From: JAMHWF01 sp048500255
GTDB taxonomy: Bacteria > Pseudomonadota > Gammaproteobacteria > Burkholderiales > Burkholderiaceae_C
NCBI GenBank assembly: GCA_048500255.1
Contig: JASNYH010000001.1
Location: 868,001 to 932,000, forward strand
Reading direction: 5' to 3'
DNA: 64,000 bases
Below are positions 26,370 to 35,166 of this stretch, one piece after another; the stretch's first letter is position 1, and every line of letters starts with the position of its first letter. The translations under genes and the position numbers were made by a program. A model generated the notes under the pieces. It made no database searches. It was given only the letters and a program-made list of their open reading frames with translations, and was not told the origin of the DNA.

Positions 26370-27298
26370 GTCGCGCGCGCCCCCTGATCCGCCAGTGCCG
26401 GCAACGCCCGGGCGCGCTCCTGCAACTGCTCGCGCACCCAGACCATGCCGGGGTCGTGGTCGCGGTAGCTGTGCCACTGCAGCATCTCGACGAACGGCGG
26501 CACCTCGAAGCCCAGGCGCGCGCAGCGCACCGGCCACTGCCCGCAGGCCTGCAGCGCAAGCCGCGTGTGCATCGTCGCCAGCCGCGTCGTGCCGACCACG
26601 AGCAGCGGCAGCAACGTGAAGTTGGGCACCCGCACCTCGACGCGGCGCTCGCCGGCGTAGCGCTTGTCGAACCAGGACTCGAACATCGGCGGCCCGCGGT
26701 TCTCGGTCGAGACGTGGCGCGCCGTCTTGTACTGCTCGAGGCTCACCGTGTCGCCGAACTCGGCGTTGTCGCGGTCGACGACGGCGCAGTAGGTGTCCTC
26801 CCACAGCGCGCACGACGAGAAGCCCTTGGTCTGGTGCCACTCGGGCGCGATGATGAAATCGACCTCGCCGCTCTCGAGCTCCTGGTAGGTCAGCCGCGTC
26901 GGCTGGCGGAACTCGAACGTGACGCCGGGCGCGCTGGCGTGCAGCTCGCGCAGCGCGTCGAGCAGCAGCACGGCGATGGCGTAGTCGGAGGCGACGATGA
27001 CGAAGCGGCGCCCCGACTTCGCCGGCTCGAAGCCGGGCTTGGTGCCGAGCGTCGCGTCGATCTGCAGCAGCAGGTCGTTGACCTTGTCGATCAGGCTCTC
27101 GCCGAGCGGCGTCAGCTCCATGCGGCGCGCCACGGGCACGATCAGCGGGTCGTCGAAGTATTCGCGCAGCCGCGCCAGGATGCCGCTCATCGCCGACTGG
27201 CTGAGGTAGAGGCTGTCGGCCGCGCGCGTCACGTTGCGCTCGGTGAGCAGCGCGCGCAGCGCCGTCAGCAGGTTGAGGTCGAGGCGTTGGTAGCGCAT
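26324..27298 (-). CDS. LysR-family regulator (NodD/NahR-type)
   Basis: 324 residues. The N-terminal helix-turn-helix (LDLNLLTALRALLTERNVTR, AADSLYLSQSAMSGILARLREYFDD) is followed by a substrate-binding domain (VASDYAIAVLLLDALRELH, WHSYRDHDPGMVWVREQL). It belongs with the other three LysR proteins of the window (31369, 32315, 48877), all of the NodD/LinR/NahR branch that senses aromatic or flavonoid-like inducers. Its 3' end overlaps the convergent kinase gene by 46 bp. It lies upstream of, and on the same strand as, the SDR gene's downstream end. Its target is probably the SDR/MFS operon. Confidence 0.9.
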   Translation of the reverse strand: MRYQRLDLNLLTALRALLTERNVTRAADSLYLSQSAMSGILARLREYFDDPLIVPVARRMELTPLGESLIDKVNDLLLQIDATLGTKPGFEPAKSGRRFVIVASDYAIAVLLLDALRELHASAPGVTFEFRQPTRLTYQELESGEVDFIIAPEWHQTKGFSSCALWEDTYCAVVDRDNAEFGDTVSLEQYKTARHVSTENRGPPMFESWFDKRYAGERRVEVRVPNFTLLPLLVVGTTRLATMHTRLALQACGQWPVRCARLGFEVPPFVEMLQWHSYRDHDPGMVWVREQLQERARALPALADQGARATQPPRSDRSSTSARS

Positions 27299-27345
27299 AC
27301 ATGCACCGGCGGTGCCCGAGCGAGTCTAGTCGACCCGGCGGCGAC

Positions 27346-28152
27346 TCACCATGCGGTCGCGCCGCCGTCGACGGCGAAGTCGGCCGCCGTGACCCAGCTC
27401 GATTCGTCCGACGCGAGGTAAACCGCGAGCCAGCCGATGTCCTCGGGCTGGCCGAGGCGCTCGAGCATCAGCTTGGCCATCACCCGCTCGCGGAACCCCG
27501 GCACGTCGCGCAGCGGGCCGCGCGTCGCCGCCGTCTCGACCAGCGCGGGCGAGATCGTGTTGACGCGAATGCCGTGCGGCGCGCCTTCCATCGCGAGCTG
27601 GCGGCTCATCGCGAGCACGGCCCCCTTGCCGGCGCAGTGCGCCAGCGCCGGCGACGACGCCAGCGCCATGCGCGCGTTGGCCGACGCGAAGTTGATCACC
27701 GAGCCCCCGCCGCGCGCCTTCAGGTGCGGCCAGGCGGCCTGGCAGGCGAGGAAGACGACGTCGACCTCGCCGGCGAGCGTGCGGCGCCAGTGGCGCTCGT
27801 AGTCCATGTCCTCGAGCCACTCGAAGGCGCCGAACGCCGCCGCGTTGACGAGCACGTCGATGCCGCCGTGGCGCTGCACCGCATGCTCGACGCAGCACGC
27901 GGCCGCGCCGGGATGCGTCAGGTCGATCGGATGCAGGCTGTCGATCGCGAGCCCCTGCGTGGCCGCCGCCTCGACGCAGTCCTGCGCCGCAGCGGCGTCG
28001 ATGTCGCAGCCGACGACGCTCGCGCCCTGCAACGCGAACATCGTCGCGATGCCGCGCCCGATGCCCGCGCCGATGCCGGTGACGAGCGCGACCTTGCCCG
28101 CGAGCCGGTCGCCGGGCCGCCCCGGCAAGGCTGGCCGCGCAGCGCCGCTCAC
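27346..28152 (-). CDS. short-chain dehydrogenase/reductase (SDR)
   Basis: 268 residues with a GTG start overlapping the MFS stop (GTGA). The cofactor motif is TGIGAGIGRGIA (about 21-32), followed by VLVNAAAFGAFEW (NNAG-type segment). The catalytic tetrad region carries SVINFASANARMALASSPALAHCAGKG without a clear Tyr in the usual YxxxK position (AHCAGKG replaces YxxSK). The classical catalytic tyrosine is therefore replaced by His/Cys, which is unusual for an active dehydrogenase. The C-terminus (AADFAVDGGATAW) is normal. It is translationally coupled to the MFS transporter and probably acts on the imported compound. Confidence 0.85.
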   Translation of the reverse strand: MSGAARPALPGRPGDRLAGKVALVTGIGAGIGRGIATMFALQGASVVGCDIDAAAAQDCVEAAATQGLAIDSLHPIDLTHPGAAACCVEHAVQRHGGIDVLVNAAAFGAFEWLEDMDYERHWRRTLAGEVDVVFLACQAAWPHLKARGGGSVINFASANARMALASSPALAHCAGKGAVLAMSRQLAMEGAPHGIRVNTISPALVETAATRGPLRDVPGFRERVMAKLMLERLGQPEDIGWLAVYLASDESSWVTAADFAVDGGATAW

Positions 28153-29381
28153 TGCTGGCGCTCGCGTCGCGACGTGCCGACGACGGCCGCGACCACCGCC
28201 AGCGCCAGCAGCACCATGCCGATCGTGCCGACCGCCGCGGCGCGCGGCGCGGCGAGCTGCTTCTCCAGGCCGACGACGATCAGCGGGCTGAGGAAGAAGC
28301 CAAGGAAGAAGCACGACTGGTAGGCGCCGATGCCGAAGCCGCGCTTGGACAAGGGCAGCTCGCGCACGTTCCAGGTCACCATCGTCGGCAGCAGGATGCC
28401 GCAGCCCAGGCCGTTGACGAAGCCGGCGGCCGTCAGCGCGTCGTAGTCGCCGGCCGAGCGCATCAGCACGAAGCCGGCGGCCGTGATCGCCGCGCCGGCG
28501 GCGAGCTGCCAAGCCACGCGCCAGCGCGGCCCGAGCAGCCAGCCGAAGATGAAGGTGCCCGAGATCACGCCGAGGCTGTTGACCGCGTAGGCCATGCCGA
28601 TGCGCGCCGGCGACGACTCGCCGATCGCGCCGAACAGGTAGCCGAAGTGCACCGGCAGGATCATGAACACGATGCCCAGCACGAGGGCCAGCGCGCAGAT
28701 GAAGGCCAGCAGCCCGCGCCGCAGCGCGCGGCCGTCGCTCGCCGCCTCGGCCGCCGACATCGTGGCGCGCGACGGCGGCTCCCAGAGGTAGATCGCCATC
28801 AGCGGCGCGAGCAGCAGGCTGACGGCGAACGCCGCATACGGCGCGCGCCAGCCGTGCTCGGCGATCGCCCCGCCGAGCCCGTTGAGCAGGAACGCCGACA
28901 TGGCGGCGACCGTGGTCTGCAGCGACATGTAGCGTTCGCGCCGCGCGCCGCTGTAGTAGTCGCCGATCATCGTCGTGCTGATCGTCATCAGCACGGCCTC
29001 CATCACGCCCAGCGCGAAGCGGCTGGCGATGATCGCCACCAGCGAGTCGAGGTACAGCGGCGCGGTGCCGATCACGGCGTACAGCGCCGTCGCGCCGACG
29101 AGCAGCCGCTTGCGGCCGAGCCGGTCGGCCAGCTCGCCGGCGAACACGCTCAGGAAGGCCATCATCAGCATCGGCGCCGTCATCGTCAGCGGCACGAGAT
29201 AGTCGGCCCCGGGCACGCCGGCGAAGTGCTTCTGCATCGCCGGCATGCTCGGGCCGAGGATGGCCGTGACGAGCACCGTCAGGCCGCTGGTCACGAGCAG
29301 GATGCAGGCGTGGATCAGGCGCGGCTCGCGCGCTGCGATGGACGGCAGCGCGCCGGCGGTGGCGGTCGATGGGTACGACAC
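28149..29381 (-). CDS. major facilitator superfamily transporter
   Basis: 410 residues with about 12 predicted transmembrane helices. The loop 2-3 motif of MFS carriers is visible (FAGELADRLGRKRLLVGATAL, about 87-107), and its repeat-like counterpart appears in the second half (FGWLLGPRWR). The nearest type by feel is the small-molecule/aromatic-acid or drug MFS group; the substrate is unknown. The ATG has AGGAGAC upstream. It forms a two-gene operon with the SDR, divergent from the thiamine-diphosphate decarboxylase gene across about 200 bp (29382-29584) in which no clear operator was found. Confidence 0.88.
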   Translation of the reverse strand: MSYPSTATAGALPSIAAREPRLIHACILLVTSGLTVLVTAILGPSMPAMQKHFAGVPGADYLVPLTMTAPMLMMAFLSVFAGELADRLGRKRLLVGATALYAVIGTAPLYLDSLVAIIASRFALGVMEAVLMTISTTMIGDYYSGARRERYMSLQTTVAAMSAFLLNGLGGAIAEHGWRAPYAAFAVSLLLAPLMAIYLWEPPSRATMSAAEAASDGRALRRGLLAFICALALVLGIVFMILPVHFGYLFGAIGESSPARIGMAYAVNSLGVISGTFIFGWLLGPRWRVAWQLAAGAAITAAGFVLMRSAGDYDALTAAGFVNGLGCGILLPTMVTWNVRELPLSKRGFGIGAYQSCFFLGFFLSPLIVVGLEKQLAAPRAAAVGTIGMVLLALAVVAAVVGTSRRERQQ

Positions 29382-29584
29382 GTCGTCTCCTCGTTTTGAT
29401 GGTGCAATGCCCCGGCAAGGCTAGCCAACTCGGCGCCGGCGCACCAATCGGTTGTGCGGATGGCTCGCATCGCGTGGCGACATGAGGGTTGACCCTGAGT
29501 CAGCGACGCTGGTCGCCGTCTCGTTCTCGCCGTTCTTGATCTGCGCCATGGCCGGGGCGGCGGCGGCGCAGCGAGACTGGCGCG

Positions 29585-31288
29585 ATGAACACGCACGCTA
29601 CCTCTGCCTTCGCGAGATCCGTCGCCACCTCGCCGACCCCCACACTGACGCAGCGCCTGCTCGACGCGCTGGCCGCGCGCGGCGCGACCGAGATCTTCGG
29701 CATCCCGGGCGACTTCGCGCTGCCGCTGTTCCGCGAGTTCGAGCGCGCGGCGACGCTGCCGGTGCACACGCTGTCGCACGAGCCGGCGGTCGGCTTCGCG
29801 GCCGACGCCGCGGCGCGCTCGCGCGGCGGGCTCGGCGTGGCCGCCGTCACCTACGGCGCGGGCGCCTTCAACCTCGTCAACGCCGTTGCCGCCGCCTATG
29901 CGGAGCGCGTGCCGCTCGTCGTGCTGTCGGGCGCGCCGGCGGCGCACGAGGCGGCCAGCGGCTACCTGCTGCACCACCAGGTCAAGACGCTCGACTCGCA
30001 GTGGCGCGTGTTCGAGGAGCTGACCGTCGATCGCGCGCGGCTCGACGATGCCGCGCGCGCGCCGGCGCAGATCGCGCGCGTGCTCGATGCAGCGCTCGCG
30101 CACTCGCGGCCGGTCTACCTCGAGATCCCGCGCGACATGCCGGCCGTGGCGTGCGCCGAGGCCGTCGCGCCGCGCACGCAGCCCGCGATCGACGCCGAGC
30201 GCCTCGCCGCCTGCGCCGACGAGCTGCTCGCGCGGCTGCGCGGCGCCGCGCGGCCGGTGCTGATGGTCGGCGTCGAGGTGCGGCGCTATGCGCTCGAGGC
30301 GCAGGTGGCCGAGCTGGCGCGCCGGCTCGCGATCCCCGTCGTCACCAACATCATGGGCCAGGGACTGCTCGCCGAGGAAGACGTGCCGATGGCCGGCACC
30401 TATCTCGGCCTGGCCGGCGACCCGCGCGTCGGCGAGCTGGTCGAGCACTCCGACGGCCTGCTGCTGCTGGGCGTGATCGTCTCCGACACCGATTTCGCGG
30501 TCTCGGCCAAACGCATCGACATCCGCCACGCGATCCACGTGTTCGACGGCGACGTCGCGATGGGCCACCACGTCTACCACCGGCTACCGCTGGCGGCGCT
30601 GATCGAGGCGCTGCTCGCGCGGCTGCCGCAGGCGGCTGCGGCCGGCGGCACGCCTTCGCCCTTCGCGCCTTCGCCGGCTGGCGCCGCGGCGCGCTCCGCC
30701 GCCGGCGACGACGCGGGATCCGTCGTGCCCGGCGACATCGCCGTCGCGATCAACGCGCTGATGGACGCGCACGGCGCGATGCCGCTGGCCTGCGACGTCG
30801 GCGACTGCCTGTTCACCGCGCTCGAGATCCGCCGCACCGCGCTGATCGCGCCGGGCTACTACGCCGGCATGGGCTATGGCGTGCCGGCCGGGCTGGGGCT
30901 GCAGGTCGCGACGGGGCGCCGGCCGATCATCCTCGTCGGCGACGGCGCGTTCGAGATGACGGGCTGGGAGCTCGGCAACGCGCATCGCCTGGGCTGCGAC
31001 CCGATCGTCGTCGTGTTCAACAACGCGAGCTGGGAGATGCTGCGCGCCTTCGACGCGCGCTCGCGCTTCAACGACCTCGACCGCTGGGACTTCGCCGCGA
31101 TGGCCGCCGGCATGGGCGGCGACGGCCACGCCGTGTCGACGCGTGCCGGGCTGGCCGCCGCGCTGGCGCGCGCACATGCCACGCGCGGGCGCTTCCAGCT
31201 CGTCGACGTGCGGCTCGAACGCGGTACGCTGTCGCCCACGCTGCAGCGCTTCGTCACTGCGGTGAAGCGGCTGTCGATGCCGGGGTGA
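29585..31288 (+). CDS. ppdC: thiamine-diphosphate-dependent phenylpyruvate/indolepyruvate decarboxylase-like enzyme
   Basis: 567 residues in three-domain ThDP-enzyme layout. The N-terminal PYR domain has FGIPGDFALPLFREFERAA and LSHEPAVGFAADAAARS (catalytic Glu). A central domain (about 195-340) precedes the PP domain, which has the ThDP/Mg motif GDGAFEMTGWELGNAHRLG followed by NNASWEML. The sequence closely follows the Azospirillum PpdC type, which decarboxylates phenylpyruvate and indolepyruvate to the arylacetaldehydes. An Ala-rich insert (about 345-380) precedes the PP domain. It may act in aromatic amino-acid breakdown or auxin-like product formation; the neighbouring SDR could handle an aldehyde. 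Confidence 0.88.
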   Translation: MNTHATSAFARSVATSPTPTLTQRLLDALAARGATEIFGIPGDFALPLFREFERAATLPVHTLSHEPAVGFAADAAARSRGGLGVAAVTYGAGAFNLVNAVAAAYAERVPLVVLSGAPAAHEAASGYLLHHQVKTLDSQWRVFEELTVDRARLDDAARAPAQIARVLDAALAHSRPVYLEIPRDMPAVACAEAVAPRTQPAIDAERLAACADELLARLRGAARPVLMVGVEVRRYALEAQVAELARRLAIPVVTNIMGQGLLAEEDVPMAGTYLGLAGDPRVGELVEHSDGLLLLGVIVSDTDFAVSAKRIDIRHAIHVFDGDVAMGHHVYHRLPLAALIEALLARLPQAAAAGGTPSPFAPSPAGAAARSAAGDDAGSVVPGDIAVAINALMDAHGAMPLACDVGDCLFTALEIRRTALIAPGYYAGMGYGVPAGLGLQVATGRRPIILVGDGAFEMTGWELGNAHRLGCDPIVVVFNNASWEMLRAFDARSRFNDLDRWDFAAMAAGMGGDGHAVSTRAGLAAALARAHATRGRFQLVDVRLERGTLSPTLQRFVTAVKRLSMPG

Positions 31289-31368
31289 CGGCAGCCAAGC
31301 GCGCGGCGCGGTGATGCCGGCCGCCCGCGCAACGCAGCGAAGAAGACGACGGCCAACGGAGGCGGCGC

Positions 31369-32280
31369 TTGCACTTCCACGGACTCGACCTGAACCTGCT
31401 CGTCGCGCTCGACCGCCTGCTCGACGAGTGCAACACGACGCGCGCCGCCGAGCGCATGCACGTCACGCAGTCGACGATGAGCGGCGCGCTGAACCGGCTG
31501 CGCGAGTACTTCGACGACGACCTGCTGGTGCAGGTCGGCCGCCGCCTGGTGCGCACGCCGTTGGCCGAATCGCTCGTCGAGCCGGTGCGCGACATCGTGC
31601 TGCGCGTCGAGGCGACGATCCATCGGCGCCCCGACTTCGACCCGGCAACGAGCGACCGGCGCTTTCGGCTGCTGATGTCGGACTACGTCGAGACGGTACT
31701 GATGTCGGGCCTGCTGCCGCGCCTGCAGCGCGCCGGGCCCGGCATCGTGCTCGAGCTGCTGCCGTACAACGACGCGCCGTGGGAGTCGCTCGACCGCGGC
31801 GACATCGACCTGCTCGTCATTCCGGCGCACTATCTGCACACGGCGCACCCGAGCGAGGCGCTGTTCGACGACGACTACCGCTGCGTCGTGTGGTCCGGCC
31901 GCGAGGGCGCGGCGTCGCCGCCGACGCGCGACGACTACTTCGCCGCGGGCCACGTCGTCGCGCGCTTCGGCAACCAGCGCGTGCCCACCTTCGACGAGTC
32001 GTTCTTCGCCGGCACCGGCCAGCGCCGGCGCATCGAGCTGATCGTCAACGACTTCAACGCCCTGGCGCACACCATCGTCGGCACGACGCGCATCGCGACG
32101 ATGCACACGCGCCTGGCGCGCTACTACGAGCGGCTGCTGCCGCTGAAGGCGCACCCGCTGCCCGTCGACGTGCCGTCCGTCGTCGAGACCGCCGTCTGGC
32201 ACCGCCTGCGCGAGGCCGACCAGGGCATCGGCTGGCTGCGCGGGTTGATGGCCGAGGCGATGCGGGCGGAGGCCCGCTGA
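31369..32280 (+). CDS. LysR-family regulator (NodD/NahR-type)
   Basis: 303 residues from a TTG start with GGAGG 6 nt upstream. The HTH (LDLNLLVALDRLLDECNTTR, AERMHVTQSTMSGALNRLRE) is followed by an effector domain ending in WHRLREADQGIGWLRGLM. It is closely related to the LysR at 32315-33220, with which it is convergent (34 bp apart). It follows the decarboxylase gene by 80 bp on the same strand and may regulate it. Confidence 0.9.
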   Translation: MHFHGLDLNLLVALDRLLDECNTTRAAERMHVTQSTMSGALNRLREYFDDDLLVQVGRRLVRTPLAESLVEPVRDIVLRVEATIHRRPDFDPATSDRRFRLLMSDYVETVLMSGLLPRLQRAGPGIVLELLPYNDAPWESLDRGDIDLLVIPAHYLHTAHPSEALFDDDYRCVVWSGREGAASPPTRDDYFAAGHVVARFGNQRVPTFDESFFAGTGQRRRIELIVNDFNALAHTIVGTTRIATMHTRLARYYERLLPLKAHPLPVDVPSVVETAVWHRLREADQGIGWLRGLMAEAMRAEAR

Positions 32281-32314
32281 AGGCCGCCACCGACGCACAC
32301 GACCTGCCGCAGAC

Positions 32315-33220
32315 TCACTGCGACTCCACCGCCGTCTCGTGCACCAGCCTGCGCAGCCACGCCAGGCCTGGGTCGAGCGTCTTGTGGCGGTGCCACTGCA
32401 TCACCATCTCGACCTCCGGGATGGCGAGCGGCGGCTGCACCAGCCGCAGCGGGTTCGCGGCGGCAAGCCTGCGCGCGAGCCGGGTCTGCACGGTGGCGAT
32501 GCGCCCGGTGCCGACGACCAGCCGCGCGCACGACGCCAGGTTGTAGGTGAGCACCTCGATGCGCCGTTCGATGCCGAAGCGCTTCATGGCCCAGGCCTCG
32601 AAGGTCGGCGGGCGGCCCGGCCCGAGGTAGGCGGCCACGTGGCCTGCGGCGAGGTACTGCTTCAGGCTCAGGGTCGATCCGACCGCGCGGTTGCCGTCCC
32701 ACACGACGCAGGTGTAGCTGTCGCTGAAGGCATCCTCCGACGGATGATCGACCGGCGCGAACTGGCGCGGCAGCATCAGCAGGTCGATCTCGCCGCGCTC
32801 GAGCATCTCGAGGCCCGCGTCGACGGGCAGCAGCTCGAAGCCGACACCCGGCGCCAGCTGCCAGGCATGTGCCTGCAGCCGCTCGAGCAGCGCCGCGATG
32901 ACATAGTCCGATGCCGCGATCACGAAGCGCCGCGTCGACGTCGCGGGATCGAAGACGGGCCGCTGCGCCATCGTCGCGTCGATGCGCATCAGGATGTCGC
33001 GCACCGGGCCGGCGAGCGCTTCGGCCTGCGGCGTGCGCACCAGCTTGCGGCCCACCAGCACGAACAGTTCGTCGCCGAAGTGCTCGCGCAGCCGCGCCAG
33101 CGCGCCGCTCATCGCCGACTGGCTCAGGTGCATGCGCTCGGCGGCGCGAACGACGCTGCCCTCGGCGAGCAGCGTGTCCAACGCGACGAGCAGGTTCAGG
33201 TCCAGGCCGTTGAAGCGCAT
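32315..33220 (-). CDS. LysR-family regulator (NodD/NahR-type)
   Basis: 301 residues from the ATG at 33220; the frame is open upstream, but only MRFNGLDLNLLVALDTLLAE matches the family start. HTH (AERMHLSQSAMSGALARLRE) and effector domain (WHRHKTLDPGLAWLRRLV) are typical. It is divergent from the LLM oxidoreductase/F420 gene run across 106 bp containing a TCGAA-rich imperfect palindrome, so it is the natural candidate regulator for the LLM gene and perhaps for the whole F420 operon. Confidence 0.9.
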   Translation of the reverse strand: MRFNGLDLNLLVALDTLLAEGSVVRAAERMHLSQSAMSGALARLREHFGDELFVLVGRKLVRTPQAEALAGPVRDILMRIDATMAQRPVFDPATSTRRFVIAASDYVIAALLERLQAHAWQLAPGVGFELLPVDAGLEMLERGEIDLLMLPRQFAPVDHPSEDAFSDSYTCVVWDGNRAVGSTLSLKQYLAAGHVAAYLGPGRPPTFEAWAMKRFGIERRIEVLTYNLASCARLVVGTGRIATVQTRLARRLAAANPLRLVQPPLAIPEVEMVMQWHRHKTLDPGLAWLRRLVHETAVESQ

Positions 33221-33235
33221 AGGGAACGGATCGGT

Positions 33236-33256
33236 CGAACCGATGCGTCGAATCGG
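33236..33256. promoter_or_regulatory. LysR-type operator between LysR and LLM/F420 genes
   Basis: CCGAT-(7 nt)-ATCGG at 33240-33256 overlaps two direct TCGAA boxes (33235-33239 and 33248-33252). Its core recalls the palindrome ATTCGA..TCGAAT at 48829 and 51295. Assignment to the adjacent LysR is by position. Confidence 0.45.
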
Positions 33257-33326
33257 AAAGATCCATTTTACGGATGTGTCTGGCCTGCCTATTCTCCCCG
33301 TCACAACAGCACGAGGAGACGCATCG

Positions 33327-34352
33327 ATGGAGATCGGACTGGCCGCAGGCATTCGCAACCTGCCCGGCAAGGAGCAGCCGCTGCACGGCGCCTACCGCGA
33401 CTTCCTCGACCAGGCGGTGCTCGCCGAGGAGCTGGGCTTCGCGCATGTCTGGCTGTCGGAGCACCACTTTGCCGAGGACGACTGGAACACGCGCCCGCTC
33501 GTCGTGCTGGCCGCCGCGGCCGACCGCACCCAGCGCATCCGCCTGGGCACCTACGTGCTGCTGCTCGCGCTGCACGACCCGCTGGCGATCGCCGAGGAGG
33601 CGGTGACGGTCGACATCCTCAGCAACGGCCGCCTCGATCTCGCGATCGGCGCCGGCCCGATGCAGCAGGAGTGCGACGTGTTCGGCGTCGAGAAGTCGGA
33701 GACCTTCGCGCGCACCTACGAGGCGCTGGCCTTCATGCGCCGCTGCTTCACCGAGGACGAGGTGACGCACGAAGGCAAGTACTACACCTACCGCAACGTG
33801 CGCCTGCGCCCGCGCCCGGTGCAACGCCCGCATCCGCCCATCTGGATGGCGGCGATGGGCCCGCAAAGCATCGCGCGCAGCGCGAAGGAGGGCTACCACC
33901 TCGCGTCGGCGCTGCACTCGCCGGTGTGGAGGACGTATCCCGGCGAACTGGAGAAGAACGGCCGCCGCCGCGAGGACCACCGCATCGTCTCGGGGCCGCT
34001 GTGCGTGCACGTTGCCGACACGCGCGAGCAGGCCTGGGACGAGGCCGAGGAGGCGCTGCACTGGGGCGTCGAGTTCTACCGCCGGCGCGGCGTGCCGATG
34101 CCCAACCCGCCGGTGGGCGAGATGCGCCGCACGCCGAACGCCGGCATCTACGGCGTGCCGTTCGCCGTCGGCACGCCCGACGACGTGCTGCAGGCGCTCT
34201 CCATCTACCGCGACGAACCGCTCGACCAGCTCGCGCTGCAGTTCCAGGCGCCCGGCATGAAGTCCGAGCACGTGATGCGCTCGATGCGCAGCTTCGCGCG
34301 CCACGTGATGCCCGAGATCGCGCGCTGGGGCCGCACGCCGGTGGCGGCCTGA
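33327..34352 (+). CDS. LLM-class flavin-dependent oxidoreductase
   Basis: 341 residues, a luciferase-like TIM barrel. Typical segments are AVLAEELGFAHVWLSEHHF (about 27-45), GTYVLLLALHDPLAIAEE (about 75-92) and LDILSNGRLDLAIGAG-type (VDILSNGRLDLAIGAGPMQQ). LLM enzymes use FMNH2 (monooxygenases) or F420 (reductases and dehydrogenases). Being 40 bp upstream of cofE it may be F420-dependent, but it lacks features that prove this. The ATG has AGGAGAC upstream. It is divergent from LysR 32315 and is the first gene of the rightward F420 run. Confidence 0.88.
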   Translation: MEIGLAAGIRNLPGKEQPLHGAYRDFLDQAVLAEELGFAHVWLSEHHFAEDDWNTRPLVVLAAAADRTQRIRLGTYVLLLALHDPLAIAEEAVTVDILSNGRLDLAIGAGPMQQECDVFGVEKSETFARTYEALAFMRRCFTEDEVTHEGKYYTYRNVRLRPRPVQRPHPPIWMAAMGPQSIARSAKEGYHLASALHSPVWRTYPGELEKNGRRREDHRIVSGPLCVHVADTREQAWDEAEEALHWGVEFYRRRGVPMPNPPVGEMRRTPNAGIYGVPFAVGTPDDVLQALSIYRDEPLDQLALQFQAPGMKSEHVMRSMRSFARHVMPEIARWGRTPVAA

Positions 34353-34392
34353 CGACCCGGCCTTCGCATCGCCCCAGGCGAGCCGCCGCGCC

Positions 34393-35166
34393 GTGACTGC
34401 CGCGCGTCGCGTCGAACTGCTGGCCGTGCCCGGCCTGCCGCGCGTGCGCGCCGGCGACGACCTGGCGGCGCTCGTCGCCGCGCACGCGCAGGGCGCCGGC
34501 ATCGGGCTGCGCGACGGCGACGTCGTCGTCGTCGCGCAGAAGGTCGTGTCGAAGGCCGAAGGCCGCGCCGTCGATCTCGCCACGGTCGTGCCGTCGGCGC
34601 GCGCGCGCGAGATCGCCGCGCGCGTGCGCAAGGACGCGCGGCTGGTCGAGCTGATCCTCGGCGAGTCGAGCGCCGTCGTGCGCGAGGCGCCCGACGTGCT
34701 CATCGTGCGCCACCGCCTCGGCTTCGTGATGGCCAACGCTGGCGTCGACCAGTCCAACGTCGCCGACGCCGGCGATGGCGAATGGGCGCTGCTGCTGCCC
34801 GCCGACCCCGACGCCAGCGCGGCGCGGCTGCGCGCCGCGTTCGGCGCACGGTCGGGCGTCGATGTCGCGGTCGTCATCAACGACAGCTTCGGCCGGCCGT
34901 GGCGGCGCGGCGCCGTCGGCACGGCGATCGGCTGCGCCGGCATGGCAGCGCTGCACGACCTGCGCGGCCGGCCCGATCTGCACGGCCGCACGCTGCGCGT
35001 CACCGAGGTCGGCATCGCCGACGAAGTCGCCGCCGCCGCATCGCTGCTGATGGGCCAGTCCGACGAAGGGCTGCCCGTGGTCGTCGTGCGCGGGCTGGCG
35101 TTCTCGCAGCCCGCGACGCCGGCGGCGGCGCTGGTGCGGCCGGCGAGCGAGGACCTGTTCCGATGA
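34393..35166 (+). CDS. cofE: coenzyme F420-0:L-glutamate ligase
   Basis: 257 residues with a GTG start. Family motifs include LRDGDVVVVAQKVVSKAEGR (about 37-56), GFVMANAGVDQSNV (about 112-125), VVINDSFGRPWRRGAVGTAI (about 160-179) and an ADE..AAASLLMGQ segment. CofE adds the gamma-linked glutamates to F420-0 using GTP. It is the single-domain archaeal-type protein, not the two-domain FbiB of actinobacteria. The stop overlaps the cofD start (ATGA). Confidence 0.95.
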   Translation: MTAARRVELLAVPGLPRVRAGDDLAALVAAHAQGAGIGLRDGDVVVVAQKVVSKAEGRAVDLATVVPSARAREIAARVRKDARLVELILGESSAVVREAPDVLIVRHRLGFVMANAGVDQSNVADAGDGEWALLLPADPDASAARLRAAFGARSGVDVAVVINDSFGRPWRRGAVGTAIGCAGMAALHDLRGRPDLHGRTLRVTEVGIADEVAAAASLLMGQSDEGLPVVVVRGLAFSQPATPAAALVRPASEDLFR

